35,597 nucleotides of DNA, from the NCBI GenBank assembly GCA_012521035.1, contig JAAYND010000017.1, positions 1 through 35,597 of the forward strand, given 5' to 3'. Position numbers and translations under genes: made by a program. Of this stretch, positions 17,063-25,461 are shown piece after piece (positions within the stretch are counted from its first letter, which is position 1; the number at the start of each line of letters is the position of its first letter). This DNA comes from Methanomicrobiales archaeon. Its GTDB lineage: Archaea; Halobacteriota; Methanomicrobia; Methanomicrobiales; Methanoculleaceae. The notes beneath the pieces are model-generated. The model ran no database searches, was not told the DNA's origin, and saw only the letters and a list, made by a program, of their open reading frames with translations.

Positions 17063-18217
17063 ATGTACGACAGGGATCCGGTTCCCGGGGGACCATCCAC
17101 TCATCAGAGCGGATGGTTCACTGGAGAAATAGCTGTGCCATTACCACAGTGCAGAGATGCAGAGATAGACAGGTGGATCGAACAAAACACCGACTACAAC
17201 CTCGATCAGGAGAACCAGATGCATGTCCCTGCTCTCCGATGTGAGGTACAGGAGCAGATCAACCCTCTACGAGCGCCGGCAGTCACCGGGTACCGGCGGA
17301 TGGTGAACGAAGCCGTTGAATCTGCCTCCGCCCGATCCCGCCGGCCGGGCAACAAAAGAACACTTGCAGCGATCCCCTGCTTCAACGAAGAGGTTGCCAT
17401 CGGTTCAGTCGTCCTGATGGCCCGATCGCACGTCGATGAGGTTCTCGTGATAGATGACGGGTGTACAGACAATACCGTGAAGGTCGCCCGGGACGCCGGA
17501 GCGACCGTGGTCTCTCACGGGACCCGGATAGGAAAAGGAAGGGGGATAAAGAGTGCTCTTGAGTATGCAGTCAGGTACGATTACGACTGCCTGGTCTTTA
17601 TGGATGGGGACGGCCAGCACAACCCCGATGAGATACCTGTCCTGATTGAACCTATCCTCTCCGGTAATGCTGATCTCGTCATCGGGTTTCGAACCCTCGA
17701 TCAGATGCCCAGATATCGGAGATTCGGGAGGATGGTGCTCGATATCGCCTCCAGCAATGGCAGTTCGATCACAGACTCGCAGTGTGGATTCCGGGCACTG
17801 GGCAGGAAGAGCATGGAATCGATGAACAGTACGTTGAAGAGGGATGACTTCTCGATCGAGTCAGAGATGCTCATGGTCGCGCAGAAAAATCATCTCCGTA
17901 TCAATGAAACGCCGATCAACTGCAGGTATGGTGATTTTGATACATCTACGATGAATCCGGTATCCCATGGGATAGAGGTACTTGGATCAATACTCTGGCT
18001 CACGGCAGAGAGAAGACCCCTCTTAAACATCGGCCTGCCCGGGCTTGTTGTGATGCTTGCAGGCGTATACTTTGCACTCCAATTTCTCCAGGAATTTGCC
18101 GAAACCGGCATCCTCCCGATCGGGCGGGGCATGCTCGCATCACTCCTCCTGATCCCGGGGGCTACCATCCTCACAGCAGGTCTGGTGCTTGCTCTCGCCG
18201 CAAGAATGCGGGGGTGA
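17063..18217 (+). CDS. GT2 glycosyltransferase (dolichyl-phosphate mannose synthase-like) with two C-terminal membrane helices
   Basis: A 384-residue protein. The catalytic GT2 domain starts near residue 99 with LAAIPCFNEEVAIG, followed by VLVIDDGCTDNT and FMDGDGQHNPDEI (the DXD-like metal and nucleotide site) and the acceptor-side CGFRALGRK. Two hydrophobic helices close the protein (about 323-343 and 355-380), as in archaeal dolichyl-phosphate sugar synthases, so it probably loads a sugar onto a lipid carrier at the membrane. The first 95 or so residues have no recognised domain. The TATA box and AGAGGGG site favour this start, but in-frame ATGs at 17219 and 17300 are alternatives. It leads the glycan operon and its stop lies at the edge of a 36-base repeat. 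Confidence 0.85.
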   Translation: MYDRDPVPGGPSTHQSGWFTGEIAVPLPQCRDAEIDRWIEQNTDYNLDQENQMHVPALRCEVQEQINPLRAPAVTGYRRMVNEAVESASARSRRPGNKRTLAAIPCFNEEVAIGSVVLMARSHVDEVLVIDDGCTDNTVKVARDAGATVVSHGTRIGKGRGIKSALEYAVRYDYDCLVFMDGDGQHNPDEIPVLIEPILSGNADLVIGFRTLDQMPRYRRFGRMVLDIASSNGSSITDSQCGFRALGRKSMESMNSTLKRDDFSIESEMLMVAQKNHLRINETPINCRYGDFDTSTMNPVSHGIEVLGSILWLTAERRPLLNIGLPGLVVMLAGVYFALQFLQEFAETGILPIGRGMLASLLLIPGATILTAGLVLALAARMRG

Positions 18218-18250
18218 GGTGAATGAAGGAGGGTGCGGAATGATCGGAAT
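18215..18250 (+). repeat. 36-base direct repeat, copy 1 (start region of wecB duplicated)
   Basis: This copy runs from the GT2 stop codon through a GGAGG site and an ATG. It matches 18286-18321 at 34 of 36 positions, 71 bases apart. The second copy contains the real wecB ribosome binding site and start, so the translation initiation region of wecB appears to have been duplicated. Confidence 0.85.
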
Positions 18251-18314
18251 CACCGACTGTCCGTACTGCATGTGGAGTCGGATGATGAGGAGAATGAAGG
18301 AGGATGCGGAATGA
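18240..18314 (+). CDS. Possible 24-residue leader peptide ORF upstream of wecB
   Basis: The ATG in the first copy of the direct repeat opens 24 codons beginning MIGI, just as wecB does, and ending in a TGA that overlaps the wecB ATG as ATGA. GGAGG sits eight bases upstream. The peptide contains a CPYC (CxxC) and several Met and Arg residues but no known domain. It may be only a duplication scar, or it may feed ribosomes to wecB by reinitiation at the ATGA overlap. Confidence 0.35.
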   Translation: MIGITDCPYCMWSRMMRRMKEDAE

Positions 18315-18321
18315 TCGGAAT
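18286..18321 (+). repeat. 36-base direct repeat, copy 2 (functional wecB start)
   Basis: The partner of 18215-18250. It contains GGAGG followed by the wecB ATG at 18311. The two mismatches to copy 1 are T/A at the sixth base and G/A just after GGAGG. Confidence 0.85.
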
Positions 18322-19390
18322 ACTGCTCGGCACGCGACCCGAGATCATCAAGATGTCTCCAATAATCAGGGAGTGTGAGCGAAGGGATCTTGACTACTTT
18401 ATACTCCACACGGGGCAGCACTACTCCTACGAGATGGATCGGGTCTTCTTTGAAGAACTCGAACTGCCTGACCCCGACTACAACCTCGACGTGGGTTCCG
18501 GAACCCATGCGGGCCAGACGGCGAAGATTATGGCGGGCGTCGAGGATGTTCTGATAAAGGAGTCCCCCGGGATAGTCCTTGTCCAGGGGGACACAAACAC
18601 CGTCATGGCCGGGGCCCTCGCGGCGTCAAAACTTCATATACGGGTGGGCCACGTCGAGGCAGGTCTCCGGAGTTTCAACCGCCGGATGCCGGAGGAGATC
18701 AACCGGGTCGTCACCGATCACATATCGGATTATCTCTTTGCACCGACAGAGAACGCCCGGATGAACCTCCTCGCAGAGGGCATCGATGATAAAAAGATCT
18801 GTGTTACCGGAAATACCGTCGTCGATGCGGTGTACCAGAGCCTCGAGATCGCGAAGAAGCGGGCCGACACCCTCAAAGACCTCGATCTCGAGCCCCGTAA
18901 CTACTTCCTCGTCACCGCCCACCGGCAGGAGAACGTGGACAACCGGGCCCGGCTCAGGGGGATCTTAGAAGGACTTATCGAGGTGCAGAAGGAGTTCCCC
19001 CTGCCGGTCGTCTTCCCCGTCCATCCAAGGACCGAGAAGCGGATTAAAGAGCTGGGAATCGAGGTCAACGGACTGAACCTGACAAAACCCTTCGGGTTCC
19101 TGGAGTTCCTGCAACTTGAATCGCAGGCGAAACTCGTTTTGACCGATTCCGGCGGTGTCCAGGAAGAGACCTGTATACTCGGTGTTCCGTGCGCCACGAT
19201 GCGTTACGATACGGAACGGCCGGAGACGCTGGACGTCGGATCGAACATCCTGGTCGGCACCGATGCAGAGACGATCCTCGAGGGAGTCCGCTCCGCAGCC
19301 GCCCGAAAACAGAGCTGGAAGAACCCGTACGGGGACGGGATCGCCGGAAAAATGATCGTGATGGTCTGTACCGCAGCACGAACCCAATAA
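18311..19390 (+). CDS. wecB: UDP-N-acetylglucosamine 2-epimerase (non-hydrolysing)
   Basis: A 359-residue protein with the full family pattern: GILLGTRPEIIKMSPII, HTGQHYSYEMD, VQGDTNTVMAGALAA, VGHVEAGLRSF, RMPEEINRVVTDHIS, VTGNTVVDAV, FPVHPRTEKRI and LTDSGGVQEETCILG. It converts UDP-GlcNAc to UDP-ManNAc in the cytoplasm, the first step toward UDP-ManNAcA. The ATG at 18311 is chosen over an in-frame start at 18233 because it begins at the conserved GILLGTRPE and has GGAGG upstream. Its start region is duplicated just upstream. The next gene is the matching dehydrogenase. Confidence 0.95.
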   Translation: MIGILLGTRPEIIKMSPIIRECERRDLDYFILHTGQHYSYEMDRVFFEELELPDPDYNLDVGSGTHAGQTAKIMAGVEDVLIKESPGIVLVQGDTNTVMAGALAASKLHIRVGHVEAGLRSFNRRMPEEINRVVTDHISDYLFAPTENARMNLLAEGIDDKKICVTGNTVVDAVYQSLEIAKKRADTLKDLDLEPRNYFLVTAHRQENVDNRARLRGILEGLIEVQKEFPLPVVFPVHPRTEKRIKELGIEVNGLNLTKPFGFLEFLQLESQAKLVLTDSGGVQEETCILGVPCATMRYDTERPETLDVGSNILVGTDAETILEGVRSAAARKQSWKNPYGDGIAGKMIVMVCTAARTQ

Positions 19391-19409
19391 CTATCAGGGG
19401 AAGACATCT

Positions 19410-20777
19410 ATGAAGATCTGTGTACTGGGATTAGGGCACATAGGATTGCCGACCGCACTGCTGCTTGCCGCTCATGGCTCAAATGTTGTAGGCGTCGATG
19501 TAAAGAAGAGTGTTGTAGACTGTCTGAATCAGGGAAAGCTCCCATTTAAGGAACCTGGTATTGAAGATCTTTATCTCCGGGCAAAGGATCGGTTTACCGC
19601 GAAGAGCAGCCCCGGGAACGCGGATGTCTTCCTGATAGCTGTTCCGACTCCGCTGGATCCGACAACAAAAATCTCCAACCTCTCCTATGTCCGGAGGGCG
19701 GCAGGGATGATCGCAGATCACATCAAAGAGGGAGACCTGGTCATCCTTGAGTCGACCGTCCCTCCCGGAACGAGTGAGCGGGTCGTCATCCCCGTGCTTG
19801 AGAAGAGCGGCGTTGCTATAAGAGATTTCTTGTATGCGCATTGCCCTGAGCGGGCGATCCCGGGACGGACCGTACAGGAGATGATCTACAACAACCGCAT
19901 CATCGGTGGGTATGACCGGGATTCCACCGATCAGGCGATCTCTCTCTACCAGACCTTCGTCCGTGGTGAGATATACACGACCGAAACACGGACGGCTGAG
20001 TTTGTCAAACTGATGGAGAACACCTGCCGTGACGTGAATGTCGCGCTCGCAAACGAGTTTGCAAAACTCGCAGAAGAGTGCGGCGTCAACGTCTGGGAGG
20101 CCATCACCCTTGCAAACAAGCATCCCCGGGTCTCGATCTTAAACCCGGGCCCGGGGGTGGGGGGGCACTGCATCGCCATCGATCCCTGGTTCCTGACCGA
20201 GAACTCGACAAGGTGCAGGATGGTCTCAACGGCACGGGAGGTTAACGACTCCATGCCAAACTACGTGCTATACCTCACCCGCAACCTGCTACACGGCATC
20301 AAAAATCCGGTCATCAGTATCTTTGGCGTCGCCTACAAGGGCAACATCGGCGATACCCGGGAGAGCCCGGCGCTCAAGTTCATCCAGCTCGCCGAGAACG
20401 AGGGTTACGCTATCAGGTGCCATGACCCTTACGTGAAGGATTTCCCGCACCCGCTCATGGATGCCGCTGATGCGGCAGCCGGAAGCGACTGCGTCGTTGT
20501 GCTCGCCGACCACGACTGTTTCCAGAAAACTGATCCTGCGGATCTTCAGGTCCGAACAAAATTTGTCATAGACACCAGGAACATCCTCGACCATGAGCGG
20601 TGGATCAGGCAGGGTTTTGCTGTCCGGGTGCTTGGTGATGGTTCACAGGTGCCACCAATCGCCCTGGAAGAAGATATCCCACTGGCGGGCCTGTATTCGA
20701 CAGATGTGACCCGGCCAATCGCAACCCCACCATCGGTCCCTCTGTTCACCCCGGGTGGGCGGGGGAGGTTCCTTTAA
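19410..20777 (+). CDS. wecC: UDP-N-acetyl-D-mannosamine dehydrogenase
   Basis: A 455-residue UDP-sugar dehydrogenase. It has an NAD-binding GLGHIGLPTALLLAAHG at the N-terminus, LIAVPTPLD, ESTVPPGTSE, ENTCRDVNVALANEFA, the catalytic Cys in PGPGVGGHCIAIDPWF, and FGVAYKGNIGDTRESPAL in the C-terminal domain. The PGVGGHCIAIDPWF form is the one found in WecC-type enzymes, which oxidise UDP-ManNAc to UDP-ManNAcA with two NAD. It follows wecB by 19 bases, with AGGGGA as ribosome binding site, so substrate and product fit together. The last 30-40 residues form a Pro-rich tail beyond the usual end. Substrate choice is inferred from pairing with wecB. Confidence 0.92.
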   Translation: MKICVLGLGHIGLPTALLLAAHGSNVVGVDVKKSVVDCLNQGKLPFKEPGIEDLYLRAKDRFTAKSSPGNADVFLIAVPTPLDPTTKISNLSYVRRAAGMIADHIKEGDLVILESTVPPGTSERVVIPVLEKSGVAIRDFLYAHCPERAIPGRTVQEMIYNNRIIGGYDRDSTDQAISLYQTFVRGEIYTTETRTAEFVKLMENTCRDVNVALANEFAKLAEECGVNVWEAITLANKHPRVSILNPGPGVGGHCIAIDPWFLTENSTRCRMVSTAREVNDSMPNYVLYLTRNLLHGIKNPVISIFGVAYKGNIGDTRESPALKFIQLAENEGYAIRCHDPYVKDFPHPLMDAADAAAGSDCVVVLADHDCFQKTDPADLQVRTKFVIDTRNILDHERWIRQGFAVRVLGDGSQVPPIALEEDIPLAGLYSTDVTRPIATPPSVPLFTPGGRGRFL

Positions 20778-20779
20778 CA

Positions 20780-20799
20780 CCGGGAATGGGCCTTCCCGG
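20780..20799 (+). other. Hairpin between wecC and the GT4 gene
   Basis: CCGGGAA at 20780-20786 pairs with TTCCCGG at 20793-20799 around a six-base loop, directly after the wecC stop. It may stabilise or process the transcript, or attenuate it; no T-rich tract follows, so a strong archaeal terminator is unlikely. Confidence 0.4.
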
Positions 20800-20834
20800 G
20801 ATAACCTTCGCATCCAGATAACACGAGGAGTCCC

Positions 20835-22043
20835 ATGAGACGGGTATGCATCATATCACAACATTTTCCACCGGAGAAGTCCGGGAACGCATCACGTACC
20901 TACGACACTGCCGTGCACCTCGCAAGATCCGGTATCGATCTGACAGTACTTGCACCGCATCCAACGTTTCCCACAGGGTCGTTCCCGCGCACCTGGAGGC
21001 GAATCCGGGAGGAGGAGGTCGATGGGGTCCGGGTCGTGCGTCTCTGGACCTGGCAACCTGGTTCAGGAGATCCGGGATTTATGAGCAGAATGGCCTACTA
21101 CCTCACCTTTCCGCTCCATGCTCTTCTCTGGCTTTGCTTTCCCTGGAACCGGTTTGACCTGGTCATCACATCAGCCCCCCCCCTCTTCACCGGAATCCCG
21201 GGCTACGTGCTCCAGCGGATATCCGGGGTGAAGTGGATCCTCGATATACGCGATCTCTGGATCGATGCGTCTATAGGCCTTGGATTCCTCAAAGAAGGGA
21301 GCACCTACGAAAAGATGAGCCGGAAATTTGAGGGGATCTGCCTCGCCCGTGCTGATCTTGTGAGCGTCACGACCGAAGAGCTCGGGCGGAAGATCGCGTC
21401 GCGCTACACCGTCACGGCCCCCATAGAGCTGATGCCAAACGGCGTCAATACCGATCTCTTCCGCCCCGCAGAGAGAGGAAAGAAGCAGCAGATCGTATAT
21501 GCCGGCAACGTGGGGCATGCACAGGATCTCGAGAAGGTAGCCCTCGCCGTCAAGTCGATGAACGGCACCTACAACCTGAAGTTTCTCATAGCAGGTGATG
21601 GAGACATACGCAAACACCTCGAGCGGTTGGTGGAGGCGGAGAACCTGACCGAATCGGTTATCTTCACGGGCGCCCTCCCCCGAGAGGAGATCCCGGGGTT
21701 GCTCTCCGAGTCGCTCGTAGGGATGGCGCCGCTGAAGCGACTTGCGACCCTCGAGTACGCTGCTCCCACCAAGGCCTACGAGTACATGGCGTGCGGGATA
21801 CCCTTCGTCGGGTGCGGAGACGGCGAGATTGCCAACCTCGCCAGGGAATCGGGTGCAGGGGTCATAGCCGATAACACCCCGGAGGCGATCGCCGCGACAC
21901 TCTCTTCGCTCCTGGATGATCCGGCGAAGATGGAGGAGATGGGTCGCCGGGGGCGGGAGTATGTCGCGGAGCACTACGACCGGAGAGCGATCACCCTCAA
22001 ACTGAAGCAGCATATCGAGAGGATGACATGGATGGGCGTTTGA
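20835..22043 (+). CDS. GT4-type glycosyltransferase
   Basis: A 402-residue GT-B fold enzyme. The acceptor half shows IISQHFPPEKSGNASRTYD and LVITSAPPLFTGIPGY, a pattern of WbuB/WcaI-like enzymes. The donor half has ELMPNGVNTDLFRP, IVYAGNVGHAQDLEKV and the nucleotide-sugar site APTKAYEYMACGIPFVGC. It most likely transfers a sugar to a lipid-linked glycan at the cytoplasmic side of the membrane. WbuB relatives are often found with UDP-ManNAc/FucNAc pathways, which fits wecB and wecC just upstream. GAGGAG upstream of the ATG supports the start. It overlaps the next gene by 16 bases. Confidence 0.9.
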   Translation: MRRVCIISQHFPPEKSGNASRTYDTAVHLARSGIDLTVLAPHPTFPTGSFPRTWRRIREEEVDGVRVVRLWTWQPGSGDPGFMSRMAYYLTFPLHALLWLCFPWNRFDLVITSAPPLFTGIPGYVLQRISGVKWILDIRDLWIDASIGLGFLKEGSTYEKMSRKFEGICLARADLVSVTTEELGRKIASRYTVTAPIELMPNGVNTDLFRPAERGKKQQIVYAGNVGHAQDLEKVALAVKSMNGTYNLKFLIAGDGDIRKHLERLVEAENLTESVIFTGALPREEIPGLLSESLVGMAPLKRLATLEYAAPTKAYEYMACGIPFVGCGDGEIANLARESGAGVIADNTPEAIAATLSSLLDDPAKMEEMGRRGREYVAEHYDRRAITLKLKQHIERMTWMGV

Positions 22044-23236
22044 GATCACTGGTCACCCGAATGAGCGGAGCGGTCCGGGAGATGGTGGTCGTCGACGGCG
22101 AGACCGCGTACATCCCCGACCCGGTATTTGGCATCATCAGAAATCGGGTGCACGCCGAGGTTGCAAGGACGCTGCTCCGCACGGGCGGCGATCCGCTCGC
22201 AGAACACCTCCTGAACTACATCGTGAACTGCCAGAATCCAGATGGATCCTGGAACGAGGTCCACGTCAACTACAACCAGCCTTCGGCCCTGGTCACCGCC
22301 TTTATCGGCGATGCACTGCTGGAGGCGGCTGACCGCTACCCCCATGAGGATGCGATCGAGAGAGCCCGGAACTGCGTCATCGCCGCCGAAAGGCGGCCCG
22401 GCTACTTCCTGAAATCGGCACAGTATACCGCTGACCACTTAAACGTCGACGCCTCCTGCGGGGCGTTCCTTGCACGCTACGCAGAGCGATACGATGACCC
22501 GGTTGCCCGTGCGGCGGCCGTTCGGGCTGTGGAGAACGTCGTCGGGCACCAGCGAGACGATGGTGTCTACCCGTATGCCGTGGACAGGGGAACCTACCCC
22601 TACATCTTCAACCTGCCCTGCGCCCACTACCAGGGGGTGACCCTCTACTACCTTGCGAAAGCAAACGACGTGCTCAAAGAGCGCTGGATCAGTGAGAGCC
22701 TCACGGAGGGTGTGCGCTGGCTCGCGGCCATCCTGTGCCCCTGTGGGCAGTTCAACTGGTCGGAGAGCGGTCTATCCTTTGCCTACCATCTCTCGGGAGC
22801 GTACGCATTCGCGCACGCCTCCTTCATCCACGCATCCCGGGGCAACGGCCACTACCTGGAGCATGCCGGTCTATGTTTTTACAGACTTGAGGAGATCGTC
22901 CGGGAAGGGCTTGCGCTCCGGTGGGAGCCGGAATCCTGGAACAGCCTGCCCCCATCGATCGCTGATGCAGCGAGGATGGCATCGATCGGGGGGTTTCCGG
23001 CACGACACCGGGCGTTTCGGTTCGGCTACGCAGTCTACCGGCAGGTCGCCCGGAGGAGGTACAGCGAGACCGCGGAGGCAGGATCGTTTTGGGTTCTCTG
23101 CCGGCTGCTCGGGATCCAGCCATCGACCGTGGAACCCTCAAAGAACTTTTCCGATCTCTTCATGACGTCTGAGGTTCTCGACTGCCTCAGCCAGGCGGAG
23201 ATCTGGGGGAATACGCATGAAACAGGTATTACTTGA
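22028..23236 (+). CDS. Uncharacterised alpha/alpha-toroid protein in the glycan operon
   Basis: A 402-residue protein with no confident family name. Residues about 55-260 look like paired helices of an alpha/alpha toroid: NCQNPDGSWNEVHVNYNQPS resembles the QW repeat of terpenoid cyclases, and HQRDDGVYPY looks like a second repeat. The same fold is used by some polysaccharide lyases and glycosidases. No signal peptide is seen, so a cytoplasmic role is likelier than an extracellular lyase. Its start, with GAGAGG upstream, overlaps the GT4 gene by 16 bases, and its end overlaps the next gene by 20 bases, so it is almost certainly co-translated with them. It may modify or process the glycan intermediate. 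Function unknown. Confidence 0.75.
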   Translation: MDGRLRSLVTRMSGAVREMVVVDGETAYIPDPVFGIIRNRVHAEVARTLLRTGGDPLAEHLLNYIVNCQNPDGSWNEVHVNYNQPSALVTAFIGDALLEAADRYPHEDAIERARNCVIAAERRPGYFLKSAQYTADHLNVDASCGAFLARYAERYDDPVARAAAVRAVENVVGHQRDDGVYPYAVDRGTYPYIFNLPCAHYQGVTLYYLAKANDVLKERWISESLTEGVRWLAAILCPCGQFNWSESGLSFAYHLSGAYAFAHASFIHASRGNGHYLEHAGLCFYRLEEIVREGLALRWEPESWNSLPPSIADAARMASIGGFPARHRAFRFGYAVYRQVARRRYSETAEAGSFWVLCRLLGIQPSTVEPSKNFSDLFMTSEVLDCLSQAEIWGNTHETGIT

Positions 23237-25358
23237 CCTGCAATCAGGGTCTATTCAGGTGGAGGATGTCCCCGTTCCCACCGTGTCGCGGGGGGTCATC
23301 GTTCAGAACGCCTGCTCCCTCATCAGCGCGGGCACAGAGTCGTCGCTCATCAACCTCGCGGGGCAGTCGCTCGTCGGGAAGGCGAAGGCACGCCCGGATG
23401 ATGTGAGGAGAGTCCTCCAGAAGATCGGCACCGACGGCCCCCTCCCGGCGTACCGGCAGGCGATGGGCCGGCTCTCAAAGCCGGAACCGCTCGGTTACAG
23501 TTGTGCCGGGACGGTGGTGAAGACCGGGACCGATGACTTCGAGGTCGGCGACCGTGTCGCGTGCGGGGGGGCCGGGTACGCGGTGCATGCCGAGTACGTA
23601 TCGGTGCCGAGGAACCTCTGCGTGAAGATTCCTGAGGGCGTCGAGTTCCGGGAGGCAGCGTTTGCGACCGTCGGCTCGATCGCGATGCACGGTCTCCGGA
23701 ACGCTCAGGTCACGGTCGGTGAGAGCGTCGCGGTGATCGGACTCGGGCTGATCGGGCTGCTCACGGTCCAGATCCTCAAAGCCTCGGGGTGCCGGGTCAT
23801 CGGGATCGATATCGACCGGGAGAAACTCTCTCTCGCGTCAGACCTCGGTGCCGACGCCGTCTCAAACTACGATGGCCTCACGGAGCGGATGAAGGCGTTC
23901 TCGTCGTTTGGGGCGGATGCGGTCATCATCACTGCGGCCACCCGGTCGAGCGCCCCCATTGAGGCTGCCGGCCGCCTGGTCAGGGACCAGGGCAGGGTCG
24001 TCGTCGTCGGGGATGTGGGCATGAACGTGCCCCGGAATATCTTCTACGAGAAGGAGGCTCCTATAATCGTCTCCCGGTCCTACGGTCCCGGCCGCTACGA
24101 CCGGAACTATGAGGAACGGGGGATCGACTACCCCATATACGTGCGGTGGACCGAGCGGAGGAACATGGAGGCGTTCCTTGAACTGGTGCGGCAGAAGAAG
24201 ATCGACCTCGACCGCCTGATAACCCACACATTCGCGCTTGAGGATGCACCAGGAGCCTACAACCTCATCAGCACCGGAAAGGAGCGGTATATCGGGGTTC
24301 TCCTGCAGTACAGCCCGAACGGCATGGGAGCTCTCGATACCGTCGCTCATCTTCCGGAGGCGGTGCGGAAGAAGAGGACGGACGGGGTCAGGACGCTCGG
24401 GTGTATCGGCGCCGGGATCCACGCTACAGGCTCGCTCTACCCCCACCTCCCGGCCCTCCCCGTGAACCTCGCCGGGCTCTCGACCGCGACAGGGCTTTCA
24501 GCGCACTCGGTCGCGAAGAAGTATGGGTTTTCCTACTGCACAACGGACTACCGGGAGATCCTCGATGACCCGGATATCGATGCGGTGATGATCGCGACCA
24601 GGAACGACCTCCACGCCCCGATGGCGATCGAGGCGCTACATGCCGGAAAGGACGTATTTGTGGAAAAACCACTTGCGACCGATATCGATGAACTCAGGGA
24701 TATCGTTCAGGCATGGAACGAGTCTGAGGGACGGATCATGGTCGGGTTCAACCGACGCTACTCGCCGCTTGCGCAGAAGATGAAGGAGTTCTTCGGGAAC
24801 CGGAGCACTCCGGCGGTTCTGCACTATCGCGTCAATGCCGGGCAGATCCCCACCGATCACTGGGTGCATGACGATGAGCAGGGGGGCGGCATGCTGATAT
24901 CGGAGTGCTGCCACTTCATCGACTTCATGCAGTTCATCACCGGGGCGATGCCGGTCCAGGTCTACGCCCGGGCGATCGGGCCGGCCGGGAGCCACCAGAA
25001 GTATGACAACTTCCAGGCGACCCTGGCGTTCGATGAGGGGTCGGTCGGCACAATCACCTACACGACGCTCGGCGATCCCTCGTACCCGAAGGAGACCGTC
25101 GAGGTCTTCTGCGATGGCGCCGTGGCGAGGATCACCGACTTCCGCGACCTCGAGCTCCGGCGGGACGGGAAGGCGTCGAGGGAGAGGCGGTGGCTCGCCC
25201 AGGACAAGGGGTTTGCCGGCGAACTCCTGGCGTTCGTGAAGGGCGATCTGCCGGACTTTGCCGGGAGTGTCGCGACGACGCTTGCGACGTTCCGGGCGTG
25301 GGAGTCGATCGAGGTCGGGGAGGTCCGGGAGATCGATGTTGGGGAGGTCGGGGTGTAG
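23217..25358 (+). CDS. Two-domain oxidoreductase: zinc-type alcohol dehydrogenase fused to Gfo/Idh/MocA dehydrogenase
   Basis: A 713-residue fusion. The N-terminal part (about 1-365) is a medium-chain dehydrogenase-like domain with GYSCAGTVVKTGTDDFEVGD and a Rossmann VIGLGLIGLL, but without the usual Cys cluster for structural zinc. The C-terminal part (about 385-713) is a Gfo/Idh/MocA domain with LGCIGAGIHATG, MIATRNDLHAPMAIEAL, the catalytic-site motif VEKPLATD and MVGFNRRYSPL. This fusion is a known type in polysaccharide loci, where it is thought to oxidise or reduce a sugar intermediate, but its exact reaction is not settled. It overlaps the previous gene by 20 bases, has GGGGGA before the ATG, and ends the glycan operon. 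Confidence 0.9.
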   Translation: MKQVLLDLQSGSIQVEDVPVPTVSRGVIVQNACSLISAGTESSLINLAGQSLVGKAKARPDDVRRVLQKIGTDGPLPAYRQAMGRLSKPEPLGYSCAGTVVKTGTDDFEVGDRVACGGAGYAVHAEYVSVPRNLCVKIPEGVEFREAAFATVGSIAMHGLRNAQVTVGESVAVIGLGLIGLLTVQILKASGCRVIGIDIDREKLSLASDLGADAVSNYDGLTERMKAFSSFGADAVIITAATRSSAPIEAAGRLVRDQGRVVVVGDVGMNVPRNIFYEKEAPIIVSRSYGPGRYDRNYEERGIDYPIYVRWTERRNMEAFLELVRQKKIDLDRLITHTFALEDAPGAYNLISTGKERYIGVLLQYSPNGMGALDTVAHLPEAVRKKRTDGVRTLGCIGAGIHATGSLYPHLPALPVNLAGLSTATGLSAHSVAKKYGFSYCTTDYREILDDPDIDAVMIATRNDLHAPMAIEALHAGKDVFVEKPLATDIDELRDIVQAWNESEGRIMVGFNRRYSPLAQKMKEFFGNRSTPAVLHYRVNAGQIPTDHWVHDDEQGGGMLISECCHFIDFMQFITGAMPVQVYARAIGPAGSHQKYDNFQATLAFDEGSVGTITYTTLGDPSYPKETVEVFCDGAVARITDFRDLELRRDGKASRERRWLAQDKGFAGELLAFVKGDLPDFAGSVATTLATFRAWESIEVGEVREIDVGEVGV

Positions 25359-25461
25359 GAGAGCATACTCGTCTGACAGAAGCGCTATATTCGTTGATAA
25401 TATCCTCAAATTTTGCAACCATCTGGCTTATAAGCCCCGGAATCCTCCTCAACGGAAAACC

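Noticed and set aside
24636..25418. 260-codon minus-strand ORF antisense to the two-domain oxidoreductase
   Set aside because: It lies opposite a gene with clear conserved motifs over its full length; the open frame is a by-product of high GC codon use.
25359..25452. Open minus-strand stretch after the MNT stop, in the same frame as MNT
   Set aside because: Considered as a HEPN remnant or an MNT extension past a TAG, but about 30 codons give no HEPN motif and the frame then enters the antisense of the oxidoreductase. Insufficient evidence.
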